A DNA stretch of 64,000 bases from Terebella lapidaria (GCA_949152475.1 OX424559.1:19003809-19067808), one strand, 5' to 3'. Positions 11,445-22,799 are shown, numbered from the stretch's first letter. The notes: generated by a model not told the origin, from the letters alone. Made by a program: numbers and translations.

Positions 11445-11583
11445 GGTTGTGACAAGGGAGAGCCCGTGGAAGCCTATATTAGCACTTCTAGCTCTATTTG
11501 CCACAACCGAGAAATGACAGGTTTTGACAGGCAGGAGCCCGTGGAAGCCTATAATAGCACTTCTGGCTCAATCTGTCAAGACC
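11445..11583. repeat. Two tandem 64-nt hairpins with covarying stems
   Basis: Hairpin 1 spans 11445-11508 (outer stem ggttgtg/cacaacc, inner stem agagc/gctct). Hairpin 2 spans 11520-11583 (outer stem ggttttgacag/ctgtcaagacc, inner stem agcc/ggct). Both are exactly 64 nt, spaced 75 bp apart, and share an almost identical loop region 'cccgtggaagcctata'. At stem positions 5 and 11 both arms change together (G-C to T-A, and A-T to G-C). They lie ~840 bp upstream of the Helentron ATG and may be part of its 5' subterminal region or an unrelated structured repeat. Confidence 0.75.
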
Positions 11584-11589
11584 AAAAAA

Positions 11590-12060
11590 AAAAGCAAAAA
11601 GGCTGCACCAGGCTGTCGTCAGACAAAGACTCCTGCAATTAAACAAAATCAATTGTTAGCATTTGGAATTCTTTTTATCTCAATATTTAACAAAACAAAA
11701 CATTTACTTGATTTGATAGTAATTTGAGAATTGTAATTGGTACATAGCCCAGTCTAACTACAAGATTGACTGATAAAAATCTATAATGCTAATACAATCA
11801 CTTTTGTGGTAATAATGTGCATTTTTCCTACACGGCAAGCCCAGGAGGTGCAGGAGGCAGACAGCAGGAACACCCCAGCTCAGAAAAGCAGGACAAATGA
11901 CACGCAGTCTGAAACAGATACAAAAAGTTCATGGTATATACATTTCAAAAAATAGTATACAATGTACAAACATTGTGTCAGAAATTCAACTGTGAAAATA
12001 TTTAAATCGTTGTGACAAGTATTGCGCCAACGTCAATGGCGAGTATTGTTACACATACTC
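11590..12060. other. Non-coding stretch, nothing clear
   Basis: AT-rich with one GC-richer patch (11830-11905). On the minus strand that patch follows a good acceptor-like sequence ('tatctgtttcag' ending at about 11914) and stays open for about 26 codons. It could be an exon of the putative minus-strand gene noted at 12063 and 14900-15418, but the reading phases do not join cleanly. Confidence 0.3.
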
Positions 12061-12062
12061 AC

Positions 12063-12098
12063 CAAGCAGGCAGAACTTCAATGATCAGTGAGTCACAC
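12063..12098 (-). CDS. Possible 36-bp internal exon, unknown gene
   Basis: On the minus strand a strong acceptor (pyrimidine-rich run ending 'tttatttttcag') is followed 36 bp later by a strong donor ('ttg|gtgagt'). The only open phase reads CDSLIIEVLPA and ends with two bases of a codon. No family recognised; both splice signals are close to consensus, but a chance match or a non-coding exon is possible. Confidence 0.3.
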
Positions 12099-12224
12099 CT
12101 GAAAAATAAACAAATTAAATTTCAGCATGTACAATACTCATTTACACATGTCTACTTTACTTCGGTGAGGTTTATCAAGAGATAGCCCTGACTTCATATG
12201 TACATAGTAAATGCATGCAAGATT

Positions 12225-12324
12225 TTCTATACTCCTATATAACTACGAGCTCGGTACGGCCGCCAATGCGTTCAAGCTGCTAATCACGATTCTTAATCGG
12301 CTAACTACAGGTCCACTCGGTCAG
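12225..12324 (+). other. Possible plus-strand exon ending in a consensus donor
   Basis: The sequence 'cggtcag|gtaagtc' at 12318-12331 is a near-perfect 5' splice site. The ~95 bases before it are open in one frame (reads ...YELGTAANAFKLLITILNRL...) and are GC-richer than the surroundings. 'ctatataac' near 12234-12242 could instead be a TATA box for a short non-coding first exon. No homology recognised. Confidence 0.22.
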
Positions 12325-12848
12325 GTAAGTCAAGAAAATTGATAGGGGATTTAAGTTGTTACTGGTGTAAATGTGTGGCGAATCTCGTTAGTTTCTTTTT
12401 TATCGAAGCGCAAAGTTCGACAAGCATCGAAAGACAACCATGAAATATATAATGTTACATCTTCGAAGTAACATCAAAACACATAAGACTGCAATTAGGA
12501 TGCAATGAAAGCTATTGTGACATTTACAGAGGACACGATCGTCGATTGTATCTCCTCATCACGCCCATATCACAGCTCATCACATATATTCAGATTTCAC
12601 TCTGAATCATACTCAATTCAACTTGGATGCATTACCACAAAAACTACTGTAAAACTACTGTTATAAGATTTGCTTTTTTTTTGGTTCCTCTAGTTCTGTC
12701 AAGCCTACATAATAGTTCAAACCCCCAGAAGACCTGATCTGTCAGGGTAATAATACAACACTATTTTTTTCAGGAATCAATCATCCTGGCCTGTTTGGCT
12801 ACATGTACGCGTTAAATCATGAGGGCACAGTCAATTTTGAAATATCAA

Positions 12849-12934
12849 TACGTTATGACAGAAAAGTCTCCCAACAACCACAAGGATATTATACGTTATG
12901 ACAGAAAAGTCTCCCAACAACCACAAGGATATTA
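12849..12934. repeat. Perfect 43-bp tandem duplication
   Basis: The 43-bp unit beginning 'tacgttatgacagaaaagtc' and ending 'ggatatta' occurs twice in a row without a difference, so the duplication is recent or homogenised. The rest of 12330-13370 shows no gene. Confidence 0.95.
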
Positions 12935-13374
12935 GTCAATTACTCAGGATACTACATTCAGTGGCTTGCTGTAATTATAACATCACTTAGGTTCTCAGAG
13001 TCTATCACGTACTCTCACATATATCCCTGTCAGCATAAATGTATTCAAACAAGGATTCAAGTATACAACATTGTGCAACAGACACATGAGTGTCAGATAC
13101 ACCTTGATGATTGGTCATATCATTACATACATGTTGTGCACAACAGACTTTCGGATCCAAGCACCCCTCTCCTCACAAGTCAAACATGTAATTCACCTAT
13201 TTCTGCTTGGAATACATAAAACATGCTTGAGGCCCAACCAGGTGATATCAACCCCTCTTGTATGAAATAATGTCCTTATATCATGGGTACTTCTCGAAAC
13301 TTTATATGATTGATTGAATACAAGCAAGTTTGAAGCCTACAGGGATTAACTGATGTCATATATTACTCCTTAGC

Positions 13375-14165
13375 AGTGTTCAATACAAATATACTCTACC
13401 TGCAACTGCTCAGACCCTACATCCAATTCCCAATGAACAAAATGGCAAAAGTCAGTATTTGATCTCTCAAAGTCATTCTTTCGAACGTGATATAGGTCTT
13501 CCTTGAGTGTTCGTTATTAGCATGGGCCCTGTCTGCAACATTTGAGATGCCACACCCATTTTTCATATTCGGTAAATTTTTAAAATCTTATTCGGTCATA
13601 ATATCTTGCAACATACATGTATGTAACCCCCATGAAATTGGGGCCATATCATTCTTCAATACTAATATGACCTCTACCTGCCACCGTCCAGGCCCTACAT
13701 CCAATGCTACATGAACTGGACTCCAATTCAGTATTTGACCTCTCAAGGTCATCGAAGGTCAAATTAAAGTTCATCATTTTGAAGGTCATAGGACTTCCTA
13801 GGAGTTTTCAAAACTAACATTCAGGCCCCACATTCAATTGCCCATGAACTAAGCTCAAAGGTGAGTATTTGACCTCTCCAGTCTAGTTCAAATTCAACAT
13901 CATCAATTTTTATACCCATATAGGACTTCCTATGAGTGTTCATTAGGAACATGGGTGGACTTAATCCTACACACCCATATAAATTCTTTCACCATATTTG
14001 GTCACCAAATATTTGAAGAAAAAAAGATGTCTGAACCCCGTGAAAATAAATTGCTTCTTTCCAGTGTTCAATACTAACATTAACACTACCTGTAACATTT
14101 TACGCCATACATCTATTTAAATGAGCTCAACAGTCAGTATTTCACTGATCATCCAAGGTCACAAG
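13375..14165. repeat. Degenerate tandem array, about four units of 150-280 bp
   Basis: Units start near 13375, 13653, 13806 and 14061 with 'ttcaatactaa'-like sequence. Each continues with a 'ccctacatccaat'-like block, then 'cagtatttgacctctcaagg' and, in three units, 'ggacttcctaggagtgttc'. Unit lengths differ through indels. Non-coding; an old satellite-like or transposon-derived array. Confidence 0.7.
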
Positions 14166-14571
14166 GTTCGTGTTTTGGACTTAATACTAGCCTCAACAAC
14201 CACGCGGCTAAGAGCTAAATAAATCAATTGGTTACCATGGCAACCAAGATTTGGATGCATTCACGGACTATTCCTACTAGACAATATATACCGGATGACC
14301 AAATATAACCATAAAAGGCTCAATTTTTACTTAAGATAATCTGTCAATGATGTCACTCATCTCATTTGCATACTTATTAGGTGAGAGATTGTTTCAAGAC
14401 TATCAGGAGCAATTTGCTGGAGATTTTCTCTTTAAATAGCTGTAACTTTTGAACAAATCTTACTATCAACATTCTGTCAAGACTATTCTATTCAGGTCAA
14501 CGGGTGGCTTCAAATGAGCTGACATCATATTTTCATGATTTATACTCATTAATATTAGTCAATACAAAATC

Positions 14572-14721
14572 AGGTCAACGTCCAACAATCCTGGACAGGT
14601 GTCAAATGAACACGGCAATGTTGACCTTACCTTGATAACATGTCACATAAACTTAGTCACAATTGTACAAAAATCGGGTCAACGTCCAACAGTCATGGAC
14701 ATGAACACAAAATGTTGACCC
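14572..14721. repeat. Second pair of related hairpins with a compensatory stem change
   Basis: Hairpin A is 14572-14627 (outer stem aggtcaac/gttgacct) and hairpin B is 14676-14721 (gggtcaac/gttgaccc). Both hold an inner stem gtcca/tggac. The closing pair changes from A-T to G-C on both arms together. A partial third copy of the left arm ('caggtcaacggg') lies near 14494. No gene here. Confidence 0.7.
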
Positions 14722-14899
14722 TACAATAATAGCTCTACATTATAACAACAATGACAATGACAATTCTGGCGATGGTGGAAGACTCGCATCAGGCTGTCCA
14801 GGTTCTCCAGGAGACTCCACCTAGGATGCTTTGCAGTGCTCCTGGGCTCATCAGCAGCTCTTGCTCTCTGTCGACAGCCCATAGGTCAGGGAAATCCTC

Positions 14900-15418
14900 T
14901 CAGACACGCTCGTGGCTTGCCTCCCTCGTCACAGGCGGCCACACTCCCTAGGACACAAGCAAAGAATCTCCTGTTAGCTGCTGCCATCTACTTTACCCCC
15001 ACTTTTGGCATCAAAATGTAATGGGTGCAAAAAGGCCACGTTGATGGTTCGTGATATAGTTAATTATGTCAAAAGCAGATGGTAACAACTCTTCATGAGG
15101 ATAAACAAGAAAACATTCGTTAGCACGACATGCATTTCAAGTACACAAGCAATGTAAATTTTGGTAAACTTTAACAGCAAGAAGACAAAGTAGATCAGAT
15201 CATAGTTACTGTTGACAACACAAAACTGCCGACAGACTTGATATTACTTTAAACTGTTACAATCGACAATGTATAAATTTGAATCAGTTATAAACACATG
15301 AGGATTATGATACGACAAAAATCACACCTTGTCAGTTGAGACACGTTCAGCTGGGAACTCCTCAATCATCATGCGAGGTAGGTCTTGGAATTGTCCAGTA
15401 TGAAAAGCATTCAACATT
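14900..15418 (-). CDS. Possible 3' exons of an unidentified minus-strand host gene
   Basis: Two segments can be joined. Segment 15328-15418 lies between an acceptor ('tgatttatag') and a donor ('aag|gtgtga') and reads MLNAFHTGQFQDLPRMM followed by IEEFPAERVSTDK. Segment 14900-14947 follows a pyrimidine-rich acceptor ('gcttgtgtcctag') and reads GVWPPVTREASHERV then stop. The phases agree at the junction. The first segment starts with one base of a split codon, so more coding sequence should lie above 15418; I could not identify it (a frame at 15735-15825 is a weak candidate). No family recognised. Confidence 0.35.
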
Positions 15419-15419
15419 C

Positions 15420-17050
15420 TATAAATCACATAGAAAATATTTATATATACGCAGAAACAAATCTATCAAACTTATTTGACTATGTCTCAGTTAGCACTTC
15501 ATAAAATTGCAACTTTAATCCAACATAATCATTCGAAATTGTCAGTTATACTATCTCTGAAGCCATAATACTGATACGAAAATATACTGGTTATAAATCT
15601 ATTTATCGTCTGCTAGAATAAAACAGCCAACGCTTTACTCAAAGAATGTCTATCGTAACATACAAAGCATTTAGACTTACTGCCTGACAAACTAAAATAC
15701 ATGAAACCATATCAAACCTTTTTAAACTTTGTTGAATAAGAATGCAGTAGAATCCATCACGTGGTCATCGATCAACTCCTGATGCAGACATGTCAGTATG
15801 CCAACCACGCACTTTCTCGTTCTCGTTGAAGGAAAAACAAGTGTGGAGAGTACATTGTGATAAATATCGGGTCAAGTGTGATCGTCGAAATAACAACATA
15901 GCACCATGTTATACCCATATACGTTATAGGAGTGTTATATACTAACATTATATGCTCTATCTGCTACGTTTAAATATTTCACAACCACTTAAACAATTTT
16001 TAGCATATTTACCATGAAAACATGTCTCACCCCCATGACAATCCATAGGTGTTAAGCTTTAACACAACCAAATGCACACTCAAAATAACAAAAGAATTCA
16101 AGCAAAATTGTGACCTGTAGCACAATTATGAGAAATATCTAGGTATGTGGGCAGTTATGCTGACGTGGCGTAATATGACCAAAATCACAGTATCAATTTA
16201 AATTTCATTCGATTAAAATTGACATTTAAAAATCTGAAAGGCCTTTGAAATTTTTAATATATCAAATGAAACACACAAACCAGCTGTTTCACAGTCACAG
16301 TTTATTTCAATTTCAAACAGAGTAATATTCCTTGGCATTTGGGGCCCAAGTACCATATCCTGCACCTTCCTCTATACTCAATAAGAATTAAAAATGTGAC
16401 AGACAGATTAAATGGCTAGGCGCAGTGTTTGATACTTGGGCCGCATTTTGAATTAATTTTTATACTCGGATTTTGTAAACCTGTTCAAATACGTATTTAC
16501 ACAAATATAACGATGTCACGACTTTTTATCGATGGCATATATCTAAGAAACGTAAATAGCTGGCGATCTGCCTTGATGTTAAATTTCGGCACAAATTTGA
16601 TCAAATTCAGCGAATTGATACGTTTATAATAATGAAAAGTAATGCCAATTATTGTGGTATATTAGAACTAGAAAATACATTCAGAATTTGTCTACGATGG
16701 TCTGTTTTCGTGTTAACAATACCCATTGTTTTCGAGTAAAGAATATAGTACATTGTTAACTCATAGTAAATAATTGCTTGCAAGCAAACATATATTCTTT
16801 ACGCAGAAACAAGTGGTATTATTTACGGGAATACAAAAGGTAATCTTTGTGCAGAGACATGTGCTATTCTTTACGCAAAAACAATGATTCTTTACACAAA
16901 AACAAATCTTTATGCGTACATAAAGGGTCACAGAGAAGAGAAAGCATGGCAGATAGAAGCCACCGTAGTTTTCCATAATATTAATGTCAAAAATGCTCAA
17001 ACTCAGGACAAGGCAAAACATATGTGAACAGGTCACAGTTAAACCAAGTA
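15420..17050. other. Non-coding AT-rich stretch
   Basis: No supported gene. Around 16790-16915 there are degenerate repeats of 'ttctttacgcaaaaacaa' in tandem, which create a Cys-rich spurious minus-strand frame. Confidence 0.5.
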
Positions 17051-17055
17051 GATCT

Positions 17056-17310
17056 AGGCCTCGATAGGGGTTAGATCTACATGTACAGTTTAGTGGGCAA
17101 TCTCATTCCCAGCTGATTTCCTATGGGCCTGTTAGTTAAGATCCGTAGAGACAATAGGTTGTGATAGGAAATTGTTACTATGACACATTTGTTTGTTCTT
17201 TTTATCTGTGATTATCATTTTGTGTCACTGATAAACTCATCATTACACCTATCATTGATTATCATGGAGAAACATGATTGCCCACTAAATTAAACATGTG
17301 CTCCGAGGCC
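17056..17310. mobile_element. MITE with ~40-bp imperfect terminal inverted repeats
   Basis: The left end 'ggcctcgataggggttagat' and the right end 'gtgctccgaggcc' are inverted relatives, and the subterminal 'tttagtgggcaat' matches the inverted 'attgcccactaaa' near the right end. Both ends are flanked by TA (17054-17055, 17311-17312), which fits a TA-targeting family such as Tc1/mariner, though the termini alone do not settle it. Length 255 bp, no coding capacity. Confidence 0.7.
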
Positions 17311-17319
17311 TATATGACA

Positions 17320-19560
17320 ACAGCTGCATACATCAATGTGCCTTCAAACAAGTCTACCAATCATAAACTAAAAAACTAAAATGCCCAAGTTAATGTTGTA
17401 CATGCAAGCCGCAACGGTTTCCCCAAGGCCAGTTGGTGTGTGCATCAGAGTGAGATAGGCCTAGTCATGTACCGTCCGGTATTGCTGGCATGGTGACCAG
17501 TAATCTGACACGCAGTGCTGGAGGGGAAGGGGGTGGCTTGAACGCACTGGCAGCCACCCGGTCGCTCACGGCAAAGATTGATCACGCGTTCACGGCCAAT
17601 TTGACAAAATTTCCGCACACAAGTTTGACAGGAAAATCCGCATAATCTGCTAAAAATATACCGCAAATACAGTCCTGATTTAGATGGATACCATCCTGCT
17701 GATAATATGAGCAAATAACAGCGACAAACACATAGTAATTATTCCAATATTATGAAGATTTTCCAGAGATAAAAATCTTCCATTCGTACCGAAAGAACGC
17801 TGAAGGAGATCTAGCAATGACACGGACGGCATCATGTTTCGAGATGTATGCTTGTCGAATGTCCGAAGCTACTCTTGACATTCTGTAGCCAGACGCCTTA
17901 GTCTTGTCTTGTGCCGAAAGAGCTGTATTCTATTTGTCATAATATTTTTTCACTGAATGCATATATGTTTCAAAGTGAGGCGTAACTACAGTCCGTGAAC
18001 AGAACCTTTGAACACACACCAAGCATATTTGACGAAACATTATACCCCCCGTGAATGAGTCGTTTAAAAAAAACTGCAGTCTTGTTGCATAATAAAACCG
18101 AGCATCGTGAAAACTCCGACATGGTCTGCTTTTTCTTGTGATAAATGTGACCATGTCGGTTTTTTCACGTGAAATATCCGAGCGACTATGTCGCTTTTTT
18201 TCATGGTTGGTACATTCGGAATATGAAAATATTAAGCTGATTAGCCCCATCAGTGGCTCTCTCCAACCTAGAAATCAGTGGGGGCGGTTGGGAGAGCCAC
18301 ACGTCAGCCTTTGCAAAATCTGGGACTGCACCTGCCTCACGCTTTTTTGGCTCTTTTTTTTTTTAGAACATCCAGTACCATCATTATACATGATAGTGCT
18401 TTTATCCAATAACTTTTTTGCAGTGTGTTTTGATATATTATGAATAACACTGTTGAATTATCAACCCCACTGTCCTGTAATACCAGTATGGCATGCCGAA
18501 ATGACTATCACCATCTGCTTGAAGTCATTAGATAGTTCTCCAAAGATGCAAGACCATGATAGGGAAGTTTCCACGTTGTAGTAAGGAGTATTTATAACAG
18601 TGTTATATTTTAGGCTGTTCTGATATTGCCATGATCAAAATTTTGTGCTGTTAGTAGTATACATATTATTTTGATACACACATTGACTAGATGTTTTGAA
18701 TGAGTCAGTCTCAAGTGCCGGTCTTGCTCAGGAAATGTCATAAATGTGTAAATTCTGTGTGAATGTTTTACATGTAAACAGATGTGTAAATTTTTTCGTC
18801 AAGTGTTGGCCTATGGCCGATTTTATTAAATGTTTCTCGTCTAGATATTAATGTAAGAAATGGTGTAATTTAAGCAGAGCAAAGGTATTTTGTTCTCAGA
18901 AATATACACAAAATGCTACTTATACGTATGAATAAACAATCTATACTAATATACTAATCACTGTTAATCCGCCAGAACCAAAGTAAAAGATATTTCTCTG
19001 CCTGGACGGTATATTCTATTGCCCTGGCGAATTTATACTTTGCCTGGGTGAAATAATATATTGCCCGGTCGAATTAAAATTTTTATCCTTCATGTCCTAA
19101 ATGCGCTTCCATACCATCTAATTACAAAATAGAATGCCATCACCGTCACGGATACACTAGTAGTATTTGTGTCATTATGGTTATGGTTAACCTGGCTAAC
19201 AGTGCTGTGAAGCGGAAGTACAATGTACTCTGTATAAACAGGATCTCCAGGGGACCGGGGAAAAATCCGGTATGGTCAGAGCGCCGGTTTATCAAGATTC
19301 TGAAGTGAGAGAACATTGATCATCTCACCGGATATGCAGATGCCGGCCGACTTCGTTTTTCACTGTTACACAACATAACGTAACTGAATACCGGTCAGTT
19401 ATTCTGAGTACATGTAGTAACAAACTTTTTGGACATCGGCGTAGTTAATATTGGTAATCATGGTAATAGGTCGGATCTGTATAGATTCATTGCAGAACAT
19501 TCAAGTAAAATAATTTCAGTCAATTGATTATTAATTTTAGGTTTTCTATTGACATCATTA
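17320..19560. other. Non-coding stretch with one strong hairpin
   Basis: No supported gene. A hairpin at about 18249-18301 has arms 'ggctctctccaacc' and 'ggttgggagagcc'. Several short overlapping frames on both strands are without recognisable motifs. Confidence 0.5.
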
Positions 19561-19576
19561 TAATTTAACGATTTAA

Positions 19577-20780
19577 CTGATGACGCCAGTGTGTCTTTGG
19601 GTAAACTATTTGGTCGGGCTCTGTTTCTATTGCAAAATGTTGTATTTTACGTTTGTTATTGGTATCATCAAAATCTGACTGTATTGGTGGTAACAGATTG
19701 ATACTTACATTAATACCACTGAGTCGGTGTCACTGCTGGCGGACGTTAAATCTGTCCCCGAGGATACCATCAACTCAGTGGCCTTCGGGCTTGTGATTAG
19801 GTACTTATGTACTTGTCATATATCTGTTTCATGGGGTTCGTTTCGGATTTCTAAATTATTTTCATAGGTTGTTGGGCAGTTGTATACCAATTCCATCAGG
19901 TGTACAGTAGAAACAACTACATTTAACACACTGTCTACCCCTGATGACGCCAGTGTGTCTTTGGGTAAACTATTTGGTCGGGCTTTGTTTCTATTGCAAA
20001 ATGTTGTATTTTACGTTTGTTATTGGCATCATCAAAATCTGACTGTATTGGTGGTAACAGATTGATACTTACATTCGTGCTATTAGCACATCTTATACCA
20101 TCCACTCAGTAGCGTTTGACTTGTGATTAGGTACTTATGTACTTGTCATATATCTATTCCACGGGGTTTGTTTCGGATTTCTAAATTATTTGCATAGGTT
20201 GTGGGCAGTTGTATGCTAATTCCATCAGGTGTACAGTAGAAGACAACTACATCTAACACACTGTCTGCCCCTGATGACGCCAGTGTGTCGTTTGATAAAC
20301 TATTTGGTCGGGCTTTGTTCCTATTGCAAAATGTTGTATTTTACGTTTGTTATTGGAATCATAAAAATTTGGCTGTATTGCAGACATGCCAACATTGAGA
20401 TGAATGAAACCGGGACTAATTGCCCGAGAAAAAAATGCATATTTATAGTCTCTAGAGCAATTCTGGTGTGTATCTCAGAGGTTGTTGAAAGAGAGGGTAT
20501 CGTCTCAAAGAATGAATCTTGTGCACGTTCACTCGCAATTGGCGCATCAATTTTGTTGATTATTCAAGATTCGGCGATGAAGACTTGGGAAGTGTCTAGA
20601 TTTTACGATAATATGAGAAAAACACCCCAAAACCGGGAAAACCGGGGATAAATAAAAAAACGGGACACAACATCCCAGGCTGGCAAAAATCGGGACTATC
20701 CCGGGAAAACCGGGACTGTTGGCATGTCTGGTATTGTTGGTAATATATTGATACTTACATTATAACCAATTGCAGAATAT
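19577..20780 (+). repeat. Three-unit tandem repeat (330-364 bp units), third unit interrupted
   Basis: 'ctgatgacgccagtgtgtc' marks unit positions 19577, 19941 and 20271. Each unit continues with 'aaactatttggtcgggct', 'ttgtattttacgtttgttat' and 'taacagattgatacttacat'. Unit 2 is ~34 bp shorter than unit 1 through loss of a GC-rich segment. Unit 3 is split by the MITE at 20381-20730. A single inverted relative lies at 54972-55320, so this is a dispersed family that has gone tandem here. Confidence 0.85.
20381..20730. mobile_element. MITE with 14-bp perfect TIRs, nested in the tandem repeat
   Basis: Termini CAGACATGCCAACA and TGTTGGCATGTCTG are perfect inverted repeats. The flanks GTATTG at 20375-20380 and 20731-20736 look like a 6-bp target duplication; the uninterrupted neighbouring units show one version of the site ('ctgtattggtgg'). 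The last ~110 bp are rich in 'ccgggaaaaccggg'-type short repeats. A frame of 140 codons running through its left end is not a gene. Superfamily not assigned. Confidence 0.85.
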
Positions 20781-21077
20781 ACATAGTGAGACAAGATTGC
20801 ATGATGTCATATAATTATTGTCTGCGATTATAGCATGCGCTGATGAATAATACACTTTCAGCAATGCGTGTCACCCCAGTGATGAGCTTGCTTTGGTTTA
20901 CTGAGAAGAATCATGTCAGGTAAATCAAGCATTCTTCAAATGACCCCTAACTGACGAAGTTTAGTTGTTGTTATGTACAATTTGTGAGCGCCACGTTCCT
21001 GATGCTGTTGTGTTTACAAAAGCATGTGACTAAAGCGCAGCCTGTGGTCCGATGAAGTATGTCTGATTGTGATTGCA

Positions 21078-21564
21078 ATGGACTAGTTCATAGAATCTCC
21101 CGCGAAATTTTACCGAGCGTTCCTGAAAAGATCAGGCAGCCGACCAATGACTGCTGCGCGCAGATTTTGAACCGAAAGTGCCAATAACGGTAATCACTTC
21201 GATTTCATATACATCGAGTACTCACCACACCTTTCAAATTTTCAGCTAATATGACTGGGTGAACCAAAAATAGACAATACATACATCATTCTGTTGTTGT
21301 GTATCAAATTTAGATGAGTTTATTGAAATTAACCGCCGGCTCGCACGACATTGCACTTTTCAACCGATAAATATCACACGCAAAACTTAGAACCACGTCC
21401 GTGAGTCTACTGATGCCCGCATGTGTTTACATACACTTTGGGTTTTCCCGTACATGGTTACACTTGTTGCCTCGGGCAACGCGCGCAGCTCTGATTGGTC
21501 CGTTTGAAACTAGAGATTTCCGAAGATTAGCTCATGGCGGGAAAATTCTGTGAACTAGTCCATT
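21078..21564. mobile_element. Probable MITE with ~30-bp imperfect TIRs
   Basis: 'atggactagttcatagaatc' at the left end and the inverted 'gaattctgtg'/'aactagtccat' at the right end match with a few differences, and both ends carry a 'cccgc' core next to the arm. Length about 487 bp. I could not fix a target duplication. Confidence 0.6.
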
Positions 21565-21914
21565 TGGACTCCGCAGTTTTGAATTATTGGGGTAACAGAC
21601 ATATGGATAGTTGCTTACTGTAGAAACAAATGGACGAAATGGGGACCTAAGAGGAACGCCGGTATGATTTTCTAACATGGGGGTGCAATTAACATGGTGA
21701 TTTTAAGTACATGAATGATGTATTGTAGTATCCATACACTATGAAGATATACAAACACTGTTGTAAAAGAAAAAGATTGTCCAATTCACAACATATGCAA
21801 GATTCGAAGGGGCACTGAAAAAAAGGCATTTCGAACAGAGCATTGTTCCACCAAAATTGCTAGGAGACGCCCTGTTATTCTAACGAATTTTAGCACATGT
21901 ATGCCTGATTTGTA

Positions 21915-22060
21915 CTTCTGTTACTGTAAATCATGAATATTTGGCGTGACGCAAATTTCGCGGTTTTGATATCAGAAGTACTTCGCGGTATGGAAATTTC
22001 GCGGTTTGTAGACCGCGAGAAAATTTTTATCGTAACGAAATCGAGCCATGAGGCCTCCAG
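21915..22060. repeat. Interspersed repeat fragment with repeated 'ttcgcggt' words
   Basis: 'aaatttcgcggt' occurs twice within 70 bp, a shortened 'cttcgcggt' lies between them, and an inverted 'accgcga' follows. The pattern resembles dispersed short elements of marine invertebrate genomes. Overlapping short frames on both strands come from this internal symmetry. Confidence 0.4.
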
Positions 22061-22379
22061 CTGCAATCCAATAATAACCAAGTCGGGCTTGTGTATACAG
22101 CCGCCTGAGACTGGAGTTGATCGGTGAATAAGCACCCCTACACCGGCCCGCACGCAATTACTTGATATGTTTGTACAATCACCAGACAATAAAGTTTTCA
22201 CACTAACTAATTATCAGTGCTCGCCGCCCAAGGAAATCTGCTGTTTTCAACTTGCCATTGTCACTTACCTCATGCACGTGCCCAATTCTATTGATTACTC
22301 GATATGTGACTTCATTTTGTCTCCATTACTTGACAATTAACTAGTCCCGTTTAGAATGCGTTCTGCTTAAATAAGGCGC

Positions 22380-22595
22380 ATGTTTCGTTGGCTAAAATCT
22401 GCAAACCCCGAATTCAAGGAGCCCAAAGCGGGCGCATGTCTTCCGAGTCCGAACCGCCCCGGTTTGACAGAACAGCAGTCTAAAACATGTGTTGCTGCTA
22501 ATGACGCCATAGAGGACATACAATCTCGTGGGGAGAAACGTAAGAGGGGTAGTTACGGTCGTTACACGGACGGGGAAAAGGCAGTGATCGCTTGA
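22380..22595 (+). pseudogene. Short coding fragment with a KRKRGSYGRYTDGEKAVI motif
   Basis: A 71-codon frame, more GC-rich than its surroundings. Its end, 'KRKRGSYGRYTDGEKAVI', resembles a motif I recall from uncharacterised animal proteins, often repeat-associated, in which RG-x-Y-x-x-Y/F is followed by an acidic-helix segment and then a much longer protein. Here the frame stops right after the motif. It may be a first exon (a 'gca|gtgatc' donor is possible) or, more likely, a broken fragment. Function unknown. Confidence 0.3.
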
Positions 22596-22799
22596 TCTTG
22601 AAAGCTTGATAAACCTGAATAAACGTGAATTTAAATTTTCAAATCTGTTGCACTGCATTGAAAAGAAAAGAAAATTCCGGAAGCGTCATTTGACATAAGA
22701 CATGCTATTTCAGAAGTTATTGACGTTATAGAATGTGGGAGATAAATAGGTGTGGCGATTTTGCCCAAAGATCGCGGCAGGTGGTTCTTTGTTTTACAC

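Noticed and set aside
14751-14951. 66-codon plus-strand frame
   Set aside because: It overlaps the candidate minus-strand terminal exon and has low-complexity Ser/Leu composition without motifs.
17445-17714. 89-codon Cys-rich minus-strand frame as a small secreted protein
   Set aside because: No signal peptide at the start, irregular Cys spacing and no splice context.
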